A DNA stretch of 64,000 bases from Helicoverpa zea (GCF_022581195.2 NC_061460.1:11939501-12003500); one strand, 5' to 3'. Positions 1 to 11,073 are shown, counted from the first letter of the stretch. Numbers and translations: made by a program. The notes: generated by a model from the sequence alone, not told the origin.

Positions 1-1911
1 CCCTACGTAAATTTTTTCATTGCAGCATGAATAAATTTCCATAGCAAGTGGGTGTGGTAACGCTTCGAGCATGTAATGAACCAAAACATTGTTGTATTCA
101 CTACTTGACGGAAATTACAATAAATATTGTCTCGTGTAAATGTGAGTCATAATACGAGTATAATACATTGACAAGCTAACATTTTTTTGCTTGTTTACTT
201 GTACCCTAGAGTCTTCGAAACTACTGAACTGATTTAAAAAATTCTTTCACTGTTGGGAAGGTACACTCTCCGAGTAGCGGGTCGCTGCATGTGCTGAGCG
301 AGGGCCATTTCGCGTGATTGTGACGCATATTTTCCTTTTACCACTTTCTACTTTTTTTCGTTTTCATTCCTGTTTTGTTTTGTTTTATTTTTGTGAGCTT
401 TTATATATATTCGTTTTTGTTTGTGCGTCACGAACGCGAATAAACGTTTTGATTTGATTAAATAACATAGGCTATATTTTATCTCAATGCAGGTGCAGTA
501 GTTCCCACGGGAGGTGTGTGAACTGCGAAAAAACGGCTAGTCTAAAACGCAATAAGACAAAATTTAACAGTTACCATGGAAACACATTCAAACGAAGCGT
601 CATAAAGAATTAAATGTTCAATTTATAACACAACATTATCAAGAAATCATATTTACTATTTACTATGACAGACCTTTGCAATGTATGCAAGCATCAATAT
701 TATTCTTCAATGAAGTCGTAGGGGCGTCAAAAAGTAGAACGTTTTTTTTTTTTACAATGACTTAATAATTTGATCTCTGAGAAAGATCCTGTTTAAAATA
801 AATTGTGGATTCAATTGTTTTTTTAATGAATTATGATAAAATTAAAAACATAAAATTGGTTTAATCAATTCAATAATTTCTGAACAGGTCAAAGTCAACA
901 TCTTTTATTGAAACTTGGCTATTTAGATTGCCAATTTTTCACGTCAGAATTACAAACGGAAAGCCCCAAATAAAGATATTGTCTATGTTTAATAGTAAAT
1001 AACCTTCCTTGACTATTTTTTCAAATTTTTATACACAAAGCACAAAATATCTTATTTTAAAATAATAGAGAAAACGAAATATAAAAAAAATACTAGGTAT
1101 ACCGACAAAAAACAATTTTTCCGCCATCCCTAGCTCAAGATTATTCAAGGATACATTTATCAAACGCCTGTATCAACCGACGCATCTGATTATAAATTAT
1201 GAACGAACCCATTCACAAGTTAAATTGTTACTATTATACTGCCCGGCTACTAAACGAGCGTAAACTGTCTAAGATTAATAAAACTATAGTAGTGTATGTG
1301 TAGCTAAGTTCACCGACAGTCGTTTATGTAAACGACTGGTTAAAATGTAACCTTTTTTGCTTTCGAAGTTATTTTAATAATAGTTTTTGTAAACACTCGG
1401 TAGAGACGATTTTAAAAAGGTAATGCTTATTTGTAAAGAAATCTCTTCCAGCATTCCTGATAAAAAAGCTTACCTACTAAGTATTTTAAAATACACAAAA
1501 CTTTATTAGCACTTCATATGATATTCTCTATAGCAAACAAAAGTCCTAAATGGAAGGTTGATCATGGATTTTTCAAGGTTTTAATTTACGATAAACAGCT
1601 GTTTAATCAGACGTTTATCTTGTTGGTGAAAATGGGCCTGGACTTTCCGTAAAAGGTTGTTTGAGATGGTTATAGTAATAAACTCTAGAGTGCTTTTATA
1701 AAGGCAGCTATAAAACTTAAATGATTAGGAAAGATAAAATGTATGCTAACAGCATGTACCTCTAGTCTCACGTATAAAAAAAAACAAATCACTCTGCAAT
1801 AATTTATTTTCAAGTCTTTAAAATCAATTACATTATTTCACACATAAAAAGAAAAAACACACAATATGACGTATAAATAAATCCTATACTGTCATTGTCT
1901 ATACAGGTAGT
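1..1911. other. Left flank, no gene seen
   Basis: AT-rich sequence downstream of receptor A. No exon with receptor similarity or other recognisable coding region was found. It contains the Helitron-like and LINE-tail remnant described separately (about 230-540). An AATAAA motif on the minus strand at 1803-1808, about 105 nt beyond the receptor A stop, is a plausible polyadenylation signal. The cluster may continue beyond the window edge, but nothing here shows it. Confidence 0.6.
230..540 (+). mobile_element. Helitron-like remnant carrying a LINE 3' tail
   Basis: The outer parts match the small Helitron-like repeats seen at 49663 and 53210: an 'aaactactgaactgattt' block at the left, and a right block with 'aggctatattttat' and 'gtagttcccacggga' ending in CTAG followed by T at 537-541, the expected Helitron 3' end. 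Between them (about 275-460) sits a foreign stretch ending in a polyadenylation-like AATAAA and TTGATTTGATT, the usual tail of lepidopteran LINEs. I read this as a 5'-truncated LINE nested in a Helitron. Boundaries are approximate. Confidence 0.5.
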
Positions 1912-2290
1912 TCAATCATAGAAATGCGCGAACTGCACCATAGCGACAGTGTATGTGGTGAGGAGCGCGATCATGTTCAGTATCAGACTCATGTCTACCG
2001 CGAACACGCGCCATATTGTGTACTTGAACGGGTTCTGTTCCAAGTACGTCATCGCGTCTTGTATTGCGTTACGCGTACTTTCATCTGGAATGTTTTACCA
2101 ACTTCTTTAATTGTAATCAAAATTTAAATTAAGACTACATTGTAGTTTGATTGATTAATGAATCGAAAAAGAATACAATATTTATTTATCTAACAGGTTT
2201 GCTTTACTTGGAATATGAAATATTTATGGAAACATATAACTGTGACTAGTACCTAATTCCTCCGCCATTATCGATCTACGACAATTTAAT

Positions 2291-2466
2291 AATGCTTTCA
2301 CACTGGCGGATTTTTGGCTCGTAAAAAAACGGAACAAATATGCGCGACACATTCCGGGCATCAAAAATCTTCGCAACAGCGGCTTTCAGAAATTGTTTAC
2401 AGTCAAAACTAACTGTGTGACCCGCTCGGAAAAATCAAGCCGACAATCCGTTAATGTGAAAGTACT
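2291..2466. mobile_element. MITE with GCTTTCACACT terminal repeats, intron 3 of receptor A
   Basis: The left end reads GCTTTCACACTGGCGGATTT and the right end is its approximate reverse complement (AATCCGTTAATGTGAAAGTA), so this is a short terminal-inverted-repeat element with no coding capacity. It lies wholly in intron 3 of receptor A. Related copies are at 5452-5612 and 7877-7979. Confidence 0.65.
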
Positions 2467-2937
2467 TTTAATGTTTAAAGGCAATACCTTTGCACACTAG
2501 GAACTGTTTAACAACATACAACTTGATTTCATCTACTTCCATTTTAACCATTTCAACTAAGAAACCAGGTGTGAAACAAAAACTGTAGTAGCTAATGCCT
2601 CCAATTAATATTGTAGAAGATGATCTCTGCAAGAATATGTATCTTTCAATAATATTTCCACCACAAACCAACATCGTCATTCCCAAATTGCTAACCTAAC
2701 TTAAACCCTCCTAAAAACAGACGAGGCTCTGGCCGCAGAAAAAAAGTCAAATATTTCAAATAGTCCTATGCAGGCTGAAAGTTAAACAAGAAACTCCATG
2801 GACCCCATCCATGGACTCCATGGACGACTGTCCATGGAGTTTCTAAGAAGTTTGGAGAGTTTTTAAGAAGGTACGTAATATCTTCACAAAGACTCCTTTA
2901 CATGGTGATAGTGAATCAAGTGAGATATTAAACGCCT

Positions 2938-3090
2938 TGCTCGGAGATGAGCAGCAACATCTCCGAAGCTAAAAAATATACCACACTGCGCTCACTACCA
3001 CTTATGCCCAGCACGATGAGTATGGGCAAATCCCCCCGGTTTGGGAGAGGCCTCTGTCCAGCAATGGACTATTTTAGGGCGTCATGAACC
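2938..3090 (+). repeat. LINE 3'-end remnant in intron 2 of receptor A
   Basis: The block around 'tatgcccagcacgatgag' and 'gagaggcctctgtccagc', followed by 'aatggactattttagg', is typical of the 3' ends of RTE-like LINEs in moths ('...GCCCAGCAGTGGGA...'). It is diverged and lies inside intron 2. A similar remnant is at 45781-45893. Confidence 0.5.
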
Positions 3091-3304
3091 TTTTATAAAG
3101 GAGAAATAAAATATGGTCGTTAATACATACAGAAATGGTTATAAAGGTGTATTGTTAATTGGCATACTTACAACATCCCTCATCAATAAAAATGCATAAA
3201 AATTGGATAAAACTTGTGGCATCGTTAATATCGTATATATAAGTATCTGGAATTAAAGAATAATATTTAAACGTTCCATATACTTCTTAAAAATCATTGT
3301 CACC

Positions 3305-3510
3305 ATTGCCATGTCTAAGATGGCAGTCGTTAAGCGTAGTCAGAAGTCACAAAGTCTGACAACCAGTCTTACCAAGGGTTGTCTGGGTAACAGTGTTGAG
3401 GAGGTCAGATAGGCAGTTGTTTCATGTAAAACACTGGAACTCAGCTGCATCCAGTTAGATTGGAAGCCGACCTCGACATAGTTGAGAAAAAGATTGAAAA
3501 ATCAAAATTC
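3305..3510 (+). repeat. Old SINE fragment (family S1, 3' half)
   Basis: Diverged copy of the 3' half of the SINE found complete at 7447, 23189 and elsewhere: 'gaggaggtcagataggcag', 'aaaacactggaactcagctg', 'ggaagccgacctcgacatag'. The tRNA-like head is missing. It lies in intron 1 of receptor A. Confidence 0.7.
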
Positions 3511-4320
3511 AAAATATGAAGTCCACATTTTGTTATAATTGAATATTGTTTTTTTATTAAATAAAACTCAGATACGTACCTGAGTTTTTACAACTCGATC
3601 GAATGCATGAGAAGTATTCAACAAATTCTTATAAGAAGTCATGCATGATCGTAATTTTTCGTTCATGTGATCACCTTCTTCGAATCGCCTTGCAACTGAC
3701 TATTCCGCCTTGAAGTGTTTGCGGAGCATTGCCATTTGGTGCCACAGCAATTCAAACATCAAAATTCTTATCCAAATAGACGAATAACGTACTAAGTCAA
3801 ATATTAGCCCTAAAATGGGTTCCGAAAATAATGGACTAAAAAAGGACTCTCCATTATCGTACCGGAATTTAGTATGGCAAGAAAACCGTGCAATTAATAT
3901 ATAAAATATGAAAAACACTGTGACTGGTGCTTTAAGTTTCATCTCCAAATGCTCCGTATCCATATTTCTTATTTTCTGAAGGAAACCTTTCAAGTAATCG
4001 ATATCTAGACATACACCCATAACTGCTTCCACTGAATAGAACAAGTTTAGAATTATCAAATGCACTTCAGTCAGATCGGAAAATTTCATTAAATAAATTG
4101 AGCCCAAATGTACTACAATTGCGACAATCACGCAATAGACTCTTATAAAGGCATTTATTAGTTTATTTCGACTAATTTCGTAATAAATCCCGAGAATAGC
4201 CCGAAAAACCATAATGGCTTGGAATAATGTTTCTGGTTTTACAAACGCCATGGTTGTAGTACAAGTCCTACGCAACTGTTATAGAGCTAGCTGACAACAG
4301 TACCGAGCGATGGAAACAAA

Positions 4321-4347
4321 ACACTGACGTGGCGTCTATGTTCAAGG
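4321..4347 (-). promoter_or_regulatory. Putative core promoter of receptor A
   Basis: On the minus strand this reads CCTTGAA, nine bases, then CACGTCAGTGT. The TCAGT matches the arthropod initiator consensus, which puts a start site near 4325, about 74 nt before the ATG. The same arrangement recurs upstream of most receptors in this cluster; no clean TATA box is seen here. Confidence 0.5.
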
Positions 4348-4631
4348 ACACTTTCTAATTTTACATAAATATTACTAGCGTCAAACCACGGTTTCACTCG
4401 CCTTCCGACATAACTCCCCGACGCTGGATGGTGACAAAAACTATCCTATGCTCTTCTCCCGTGTCTAAGCTATCTCCTTTCTAATTTTCAGATTTAACGG
4501 TTCTGCCAATCTTGAGTTTTAAATGGTGTCACTAGTTAACACGACTTTCTTTTATATAAATATAAACTTGTTTAGTAGTACTCTATGTTACTATAACAAA
4601 TCCTTTGTGTAGAAATATTATTTTGAGTTTA

Positions 4632-6349
4632 TCAATCAAAAAAATGCGCGAACTGCACCATAGCGACAGTGTATGTGGTGAGGAGCGCGATCATGTTCAG
4701 TATCAGACTCATGTCTACCGCGAACACGCGCCATATTGTGTACTTGAACGGGTTCAGCTCCAAGTACGTCATGGCGTCTTGTATTGCGTTACGAGAAGTA
4801 ACCTCTGAAATATATTATCACAATTAATTTAATTAAATGTGTTACTCCAATATGATATTAAGAATATAAATACCTTTACAAACGAGCAATTGCTTGACGA
4901 GGCATACTTTTATTTTGTCATTTTCGTCATTTAACAACTCAGCTAACAATGCAGGCGATACATATGACAATATATAAGCCGATGTTCCCAAAATGGTCAC
5001 TTTCTTACTCTGAAAATATCACTTCGTAAATATCACAGACACACGTACATTTTATCATAGCAATTATATGACGCATTTTATATAAATATGACAGCGTTTC
5101 GGAAGGCACTTTAAATCAGTGGGCCCCGGCTGTCATTTCAACAACTTTGGCAGTCATTACTGGGGGTTTCCCAGGTAATAGAAGTTAGATAGACAGTAAC
5201 TTCATGTAAAACACTGTTACTGCGCATGTTGGACCGGAAACCAACCCCAGCATAGTTGAGAAAAAGCTAAGCCAAGGCAGACATATCATTCCTATAAAAT
5301 ATTTAATTCTACTTACGGAGAATGCGCCGTAGGCTATATACGCATATGCACTGATTAAAAATTGTGGAATTAGCATTACAATAGTCGATAACATCTGCAA
5401 AAAAGTCAATGCAATAAGTATCTTCCTACTTTAGGGAGATTTTCTAATATAAGTGCTTTCGCACTAGCGGATTTTCCGCTCAGTTTTTCGAAACAAAACG
5501 TGAGGTGATGTTCATACTGACATGTGACGCTGTGCGGCATGTTTTTTTGTCGTTCGGATTGTGTCGTGCGTAAAAAAACCGTCTGTCAAAATCGCTGGTG
5601 TGTAAGCGCTTTACAACGAATGATAATTTAAGATCTTTTAAATAAAATCTCATATAGATTACCTCAAGTTTCATAGGCGTGCAAGTCAGATAAGTGATTT
5701 TCATTAAATTCTTGTAAGCATGAAGACTCAATCGCAATTTCTCCTTCATAACTGCGTCCCCTTCTTCGAACCTCCTTGCAATTGACATGTCCTGCTCAAG
5801 ACGTTTGCGAAGGTTCCCCATTCTACGCCATAACAATTCGAACACCATAGTTGTTGTTATAGTAGACGAATATTGAAAAACATCAACCAGCAACGAAAAT
5901 GTGAACACAAAATCCAAAGAACCGAAAAAGCGTTTAAAAAAATCGTATTCCAATTGAACGTAGCTATAAAATCTTACTAAGGTCGTAATAAATAAAATAA
6001 AAGCAGATATTAATATTTTATCTCTTGGTGCACATGTATCTTCTTGATTAATATTGTTTATTTTTTCTAAAAAATCTAAGAAATTGTCGCCGTTGAAAAA
6101 TAAATTTATTGCCACATGTGAAACGTATAAAGAGCAAGCAGAACACATATGAAAAGTACCAAGAGTGTCAAGTTTGTTATTTACTATAAGCCAAACAGTT
6201 TTTGCAATGACAATCGAAGCTACAAAAATACAATAAACTTTCAATAAATGAGCAACAATTTTATTTGCACTAATTTTAAAATAGAAACCACAGATGAGAC
6301 GATAAACTAAAATAATCTGTATTAAAATTTCTGGTTTAAGGAAAGCCAT
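4632..6349 (-). CDS. Gustatory receptor B, intact
   Basis: Insect gustatory receptor (7TM cation channel) with intact coding exons 6349-5663, 5394-5317, 5009-4874 and 4804-4632, giving 357 residues with phases 0, 0, 1 and consensus borders. Exon 1 begins MAFLKPEILIQ; I chose this ATG because it aligns with the other family starts, although an in-frame ATG five codons upstream (6364) exists. The loop motif MVFELLWRRM and the following LEQDMSIARRFEEGD are present. Exon 3 carries SPALLAE, and exon 4 ends TYTVAMVQFAHFFD. Exon 4 begins EVTSRNAIQDA, unlike the DERTRNA of most paralogues, so its first codons escaped the homogenisation seen in the rest of the exon. The ligand cannot be told from sequence. 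Confidence 0.9.
5093..5275 (+). repeat. SINE fragment (family S1) in intron 2 of receptor B
   Basis: Partial, internally deleted S1 SINE: 'tttcggaaggcacttt', 'ggctgtcatttcaaca', 'ggcagtcattactggg', then 'aagttagatagacagtaac' and 'aaccccagcatagttgag'. No tRNA-like head. It sits wholly in intron 2 of receptor B. Confidence 0.65.
5452..5612. mobile_element. MITE with GCTTTCGCACT terminal repeats, intron 1 of receptor B
   Basis: Starts AGTGCTTTCGCACTAGCGGA and ends with the approximate inverse (ATCGCTGGTGTGTAAGCGCT). It is about 160 bp, non-coding, wholly intronic, and of the same family as 2291-2466 and 7877-7979. Confidence 0.65.
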
Positions 6350-6411
6350 AACTTCTAAATTCAAATATGTTTATATATTGTACAATAGTAGTGAGTGAAA
6401 AGCAATACAAC

Positions 6412-6434
6412 ACTGATGTGTTCTTTATTCAAGG
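6412..6434 (-). promoter_or_regulatory. Putative core promoter of receptor B
   Basis: On the minus strand: CCTTGAA, then TAAAGAACA, then CATCAGTGTT. The initiator-like TCAGT places the start near 6414, about 65 nt before the ATG. The CCTTGAA box is at the same spacing as in receptors A, E and F. Confidence 0.5.
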
Positions 6435-6733
6435 CTTTAACTTCATTTAAAAATATACTGTAATTGCCACACGAAAATAGAAAAACAATTTAAAATAAAG
6501 CAAGCTTCAGTTAAATTACTATACCGTTGAGTATGTATATTAGTAGTACCTAACTAGAAGTCTATTTTATAAGTAGATACTCAAAACCCATTTTCTTCTT
6601 TTCCTTCTTCCAATGCTATGTAATTAGAAAATCTTAAGGAATATTTTCTAACGTAAAATTCCATTACTTTACACGAACAACTGTTATGACAAAGTTCATT
6701 GCAATAAAAAATTACCACACGTAATTATTATGA

Positions 6734-8730
6734 TTAATCATAAATATGCGCGAACTGCACCATAGCGACAGTGTATGTGGTGAGGAGCGCGATCATGTTC
6801 AGTATCAGACTCATGTCTACCGCGAACACGCGCCATATTGTGTACTTGAACGGGTTCTGCTCCAAGTACGTCATCGCGTCTTGTATTGCGTTACGCGTCC
6901 TTTCATCTGAAACGCAAGTCATTTAAGAAACATCCATATTTGTTTCCTATACATAAGTTTAGTAAATGTGAAAATAATGTACCTTCACACACAAGTAACT
7001 GCTTTATAATGCATAGTTTGATTTTATTCATATTTATGTTAATCATTTCACATAGTATCGCTGGTGATAAAGTTACGACGAAACGTAATAAACTTACAAA
7101 AATTATGAAATAACTCGTCTGCAAATGAAGCAAAATATAAATTAACATATATGAGAAACAAATAAATATTGAAAGTCTTTGTAAAAAAAGAACTTAAATA
7201 TTTTCATTTGAAATATTTAAGGTACTTTTGAGACAGAGAGTCCGTTTAACTAGAAAAGAACTGTTATAAATAAAATTAAGTTTATACAGGTACTTACTAC
7301 GCTCCTTCTTAAAATGACGTAGCCAAATATATCGTTTAATGTTTGTGGCATTAATATTATGACTGAAACGAATGTCTGAAAAAATCATTAGAATTTTCAA
7401 AAATCATTTTACCATGGTGGATAACATACTAAACATACTAAACATGAAGTCGTGGTGGCCTAGTGGGCAAAGAACCAACCTCTCGAGTAAGAGGGCGCGG
7501 GTTCGATTCCAGGTCAGGCAAGTACCAATGCAACTTTTCTAAGTTTGTATGTACTTTCTAAATATACCTTAGACACCAATGACTGTGTTTCGGATGGCAC
7601 GTTAAACTGTAGGTCCCGGCTGTCATTGAACATCCTTGGCAGTCGTTACGGGTAGTCAGAAGCCAGTAAGTCTGACACCAGTCTAATCAAGGGGTATCGG
7701 GTTGCCCGGGTAACTGGGTTGAGGAGGTCAGATAGGTAGTCGCTTCTTGTAAAGCACTGGTACTCAGCTGAATCCGGTTAGACTGGAAGCCGACCCCAAC
7801 ATAGTTTGGGAAAAGGCTCGGAGGATGATGATGATGATGGATAACATACTAAACATATGTTACGTTACTTCATAAGAACGCTTTCACACTGACGGAATTT
7901 GTGGCGCGTATACGCCCGGCTTGTGTACTCGTTGCATTCTGTTTCAAGTGTCATCATTTGTAAATTAGTGTAAAAGCGCACTAAGCCATGTTTATCACGT
8001 TGGATATATATACGTGATTTACTAAGAGTTTTATGCTAATAAAATTTACCAGAAACTTCATAGGCATATCAGTCCCACGAATCGTATCCAACAAACTCTT
8101 ATAAGTGTGGAGACAACTTCTTAAATTTTCCTCCAACATCTCTTTGGCTTGATATGTCATTGGGATTGACAAGTCGCTTTCCACGCGTTTACGGAGAATA
8201 ACCATCCGACGACATAAAAGCTCAAACATCATTATCCTTGTAAAACTCGCCGAGTATTGTAAAGTAGCGAGAGTAAGTGATACCAGGGAGACATAAAATA
8301 AAGGATCAGAAATACTTTGAACGTTATCAATCGTAAATTTGACATTGACAACTATCCTTGAGCACAGTGATAAGAAAAATAAAAATATTGAAAAGGTTAT
8401 TTTATCAGCGGATTCGACATTTGGTAGTGTGGTGATTCCTCTTATTTTCGTCAAAAAATCGTCGAAGTTATCACCATTGAAACAAATACTTGTGACTACA
8501 CTTACAACGTAGAGGGTTGACATAAACCCAATGTGAAATTTACTTTCAATGTTAACTCTGACGAATGCTACAGTTATTGTTAAAAAAATTATGAGTGTCG
8601 CGATTAATATACAGTAAGTTTTCACCAAAAAGTTAACTTTGCTATTTGAACTTATTTTACAGTAAAATCCACTAATAAGTCGGATAAACATTACGAGTTT
8701 TATTAGTGTATCTGGTTTTACAAGAGCCAT
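6734..8730 (-). CDS. Gustatory receptor C, intact
   Basis: Insect gustatory receptor, predicted seven-transmembrane taste channel. Exons on the minus strand: 8730-8050, 7375-7298, 7118-6983, 6906-6734; 355 residues, phases 0, 0, 1. The start MALVKPDTLIK matches the family start. Exon 1 holds several hydrophobic segments and the motif TRIMMFELL followed by CRRM, where most paralogues have WRRM. Exon 3 has LSPAILCEM and exon 4 has the terminal TYTVAMVQF, ending AHIYD and TAA rather than the TGA used by the others. Intron 1 carries a full SINE and a MITE. No lesion was found. Confidence 0.9.
7447..7838 (+). mobile_element. Full tRNA-derived SINE (family S1) in intron 1 of receptor C
   Basis: The head contains RNA polymerase III promoter boxes: A box-like TGGCCTAGTGG and B box GGTTCGATTCC. 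The body carries 'cggatggcacgttaaactg' and 'gaggaggtcagatagg', and the 3' end is a GATGATG run. It is flanked by a direct repeat of about 18-20 bp (GGATAACATACTAAACAT at 7419-7436 and 7839-7856), a target site duplication. It would depend on LINE machinery for mobility. Other copies: 17980, 23189, 46402 (reverse), 58490 (reverse). Confidence 0.9.
7877..7979. mobile_element. Short MITE, intron 1 of receptor C
   Basis: Starts AACGCTTTCACACTGACGGA and ends AATTAGTGTAAAAGCGC, roughly inverted repeats of each other. It is a shorter member of the family at 2291 and 5452, in the intron just downstream of the SINE. Confidence 0.55.
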
Positions 8731-8780
8731 AGTTTTGGATAGTAAAAGTCAAAGCTGGTGAACAATGAATCCAATGTGAC

Positions 8781-8798
8781 ACTGGACTTAGCTCAAGG
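8781..8798 (-). promoter_or_regulatory. Putative core promoter of receptor C
   Basis: On the minus strand: CCTTGAGCTAAGTCCAGTGT. The CCTTGA box and a CAGTGT initiator-like end are kept, but the spacer is about five bases shorter than in A, B, E and F. The ATG follows about 53 nt downstream. Confidence 0.35.
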
Positions 8799-9131
8799 TT
8801 TTATTTAAGTAAGTGTATTTAAGTAATTACAAACGGGAATAGAAAAGCACTTATTTTTGAGTTACCTATATTCTAGAACTAGCTATTAGCCGTGACTTTT
8901 TTTATTTAATAAGTTCTTAATTCCGCTTCTTGGGTAAAGAAAGTGCCTTAAGTATTTGCTATCAAGATCTTTACATGACACCAACCATCTGCACTTTAAT
9001 TTTATTTATTACATAGATAAGTGTATTACTTACTACACACAAGCAAACAATCTTGCGCAAAGGTGAGGTGATTGAAAGGTCATTCCAATATTCACTTTAA
9101 ATGTGCAGCAAAAGTAATTTTTGATAATTGT

Positions 9132-11027
9132 TCAATCAAAGAAATGCGCGAACTGCACCATAGCGACAGTGTATGTGGTGAGGAGCGCGATCATGTTCAG
9201 TATCAGACTCATGTCTACCGCGAACACGCGCCATATTGTGTACTTGAACGGGTTCTGCTCCAAGTACGTCATCGCGTCCTGTATTGCGTCGCGTGTTTTG
9301 TCACCTAAAAGATTATTTTTTGTGTTAAATATTTAAGAGAATTTAATATAAAAAAGTAATTTAAAGATACAATAGATACCTTTACACAAAAGTAATTGCT
9401 TGATTACGCATAGTTTAATTTTCTCTATTTCGTATTTTCGTACACCATGTCGGCTATAACTGCAGGTGATATCGACAGTACAAGATGCAGTAAGCCTTCT
9501 AGTAAAACTGCAAAAGACTAAAAAACATAATGAGTTTAAGGAACTGGCTCGTTTTGAAAATATCGTATCTAGGAAGATTAAATAAAGGCTTTATTATTTG
9601 GCCGCGCGAACTATTTTACATGGGATATCGGCTTAAACTTTCTTTTTAATTTCTTTTCGAACTCTTACACCAAAAAATAAATATAACCAATACGTACTAT
9701 ATATCTGTTATTTATGAAGCCATACATATATTTTACCTTCAATGGCAGTACGATAATTGTGGATGAGAATATCTGGTATAGATAAAAGTAAACACATTTC
9801 ATCACCCTAAAAGGTTTAAATCCAAATTCGACTGACAACTGAAACATATTTTTTTCTTAAAACCACCAACCGCCAACCTTGAAATTGTCCGTGAGAGTTC
9901 ATAGTGAACATTATTTTTGTTTTTAGAAAACTGACCTTCATTATTGTCGGTGAATTTGGCTCTTAGTCTACAAGGGTTAATTAAGACAAAACTGACAGGG
10001 GGCTTTCCTCATGTACCTAGCCAGAATCTATTCTAATACTACGAAGATGACGAGTTTGATTGAACGCGCCTTTTTCAGGAACTACAGACCCGATTAAAAA
10101 AAAAACAGTGTTATATGGACTATTTATTTCTTTATCTGTTTATGTAGTATGGTTCCAATGGGACATGTATGCATATTTTGGGTTTATAATTATTTTTGGT
10201 TTCTTTTAAGGTGTTGCGTACTGCCTGCGTCATATGAATAAACCTTAATAAAATATACGAAGTCTCTTACCAAACGTTTCATGGGAGCGTCACACACACG
10301 AGTCGTGTTTACTAAGCTTCTGTAAATTTTCAAGCAGGCTCTCAAATTATTTCTCAAAACTTGTTCTCCATCTTCAAATTTCCTCGCAATTGATAAATCC
10401 TGCTCAAGACATTTGCGAAGCATTGCCATCCGTTGCCACAGCAACTCAAACATCATTAAGGCTCGAGCAGACCGGATGCGTATGCGTAACCACGCGCGTA
10501 GTCACGCGCGTAGTTACGGCGTAACCATGAGTTGTAATGTATGGAAATGTATGAGACAGGCCACACCGCTTGCGTAACGACGCGCGTGTCTACGTTACGC
10601 AAGCGGTGTGGCCTGTCTCATACATTTCCATACATTACAACTCATGGTTACGCCGTAACTACGCGCGTGACTACGCGCGTGGTTACGCATACGCATCCGG
10701 TCTGCTCGAGCCTTTATTCTCGTCAAACAAGACGAGTAATACATATACAATCGAACGTAAGAGAGAAATTCAGAATCGAAAATACACCTTGCATAATGTC
10801 TATATGAGTATGAACATCAAATTGAATGCGGCTACCAATTCTCAAAAATATTATCAAAATGAGAAAAATTGATACATTGAGCATAAAAATGCAGTAGCGA
10901 TGAAAAGACAATAAATCCTGAGTAAAACGGAGACTATTTTGTTGGAGCTAATCTTCCAATAATACCCGCTCAATAATCGATAGATCATAATAATTTTTAT
11001 GAAGGTTTCTGACTTGACCAAGGCCAT
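9132..11027 (-). pseudogene. Gustatory receptor D, multiply broken
   Basis: Remnant of a gustatory receptor. Exon 1 runs 11027-10271 and starts MALVKSETFIK; the first frame stops at 10856-10854, after which receptor-like sequence resumes in another frame (about 10911-10723, with IFLRIGSRI). The roughly 60 residues that other members have between these blocks are missing. A 255-bp palindromic MITE (10459-10713) interrupts the conserved TRIMMFELLW segment; removing it and one TTA copy rejoins that motif in frame, so the MITE is an added lesion. Exon 2 (9772-9698) looks intact. Exon 3 (about 9510-9381) has at least two frameshifts but keeps LSISPAVIADMV and EIEKIKLC. Exon 4 (9304-9132) is fully open and matches the intact genes almost base for base. 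Confidence 0.88.
10459..10713. mobile_element. 255-bp near-perfect palindromic (fold-back) MITE
   Basis: Two arms of about 120 bp are inverted copies around a short centre (about 10577-10596). Ends are AGGCTCGAGCAGACCGGATG and its complement. TTA occurs on each side (10456-10458, 10714-10716), a 3-bp duplication of the kind made by PIF/Harbinger elements (TWA), so I assign it there tentatively. It carries CpG-rich repeats (CACGCGCGTAG) and no gene. It sits in exon 1 of receptor D. Confidence 0.88.
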
Positions 11028-11073
11028 CGTTGACGAACTAGAAGTTACAGTGCTGTATTTGAAGACAAACAAA

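Larger units (their letters stand above)
1912..4251 (-). pseudogene. Gustatory receptor A, one in-frame stop
   Basis: Seven-transmembrane insect gustatory receptor, a ligand-gated cation channel of taste neuron membranes. Exons (minus strand): 4251-3580, 3246-3172, 2626-2488, 2084-1912, with GT/AG borders and phases 0, 0, 1. The joined frame has 353 codons, the same as its intact neighbours. Exon 1 starts MAFVKPETLF like the paralogues; an upstream in-frame ATG at 4275 is less likely because family members begin here. Exon 4 ends in the C-terminal motif TYTVAMVQF. Codon 184 (3702-3700) is TAG, at a site where paralogues have Leu in the segment LEQDLS. It lies in the intracellular loop after the MFELLW motif. 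Everything after it (SVARRFEEGD onward, through to the exon 4 stop) stays open and in frame, so this is a single-base lesion (TTG to TAG would do it). It may be a young pseudogene, a null allele, or a readthrough gene. Confidence 0.85.

Noticed and set aside
1924..2127. Open frame beginning MRELHHSDSVCG on the opposite strand, recurring at 4644, 6746, 9144, 13268 (reverse), 14416, 16746 and 19970
   Set aside because: It is the antisense reading of receptor exon 4. It recurs only because that exon is nearly identical in every gene; start and end contexts differ, and the sense strand has the TYTVAMVQF signature and splice sites.
7447..7520. Possible genuine tRNA gene (A and B boxes present)
   Set aside because: No complete cloverleaf with anticodon stem is evident, and the same block recurs with a long SINE body, target duplications and a GATGATG tail.
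10541..10872. Two plus-strand frames of 88 and 100 residues across the palindrome
   Set aside because: They are produced by the palindromic MITE and its CpG-rich internal repeats and do not match any receptor reading frame.
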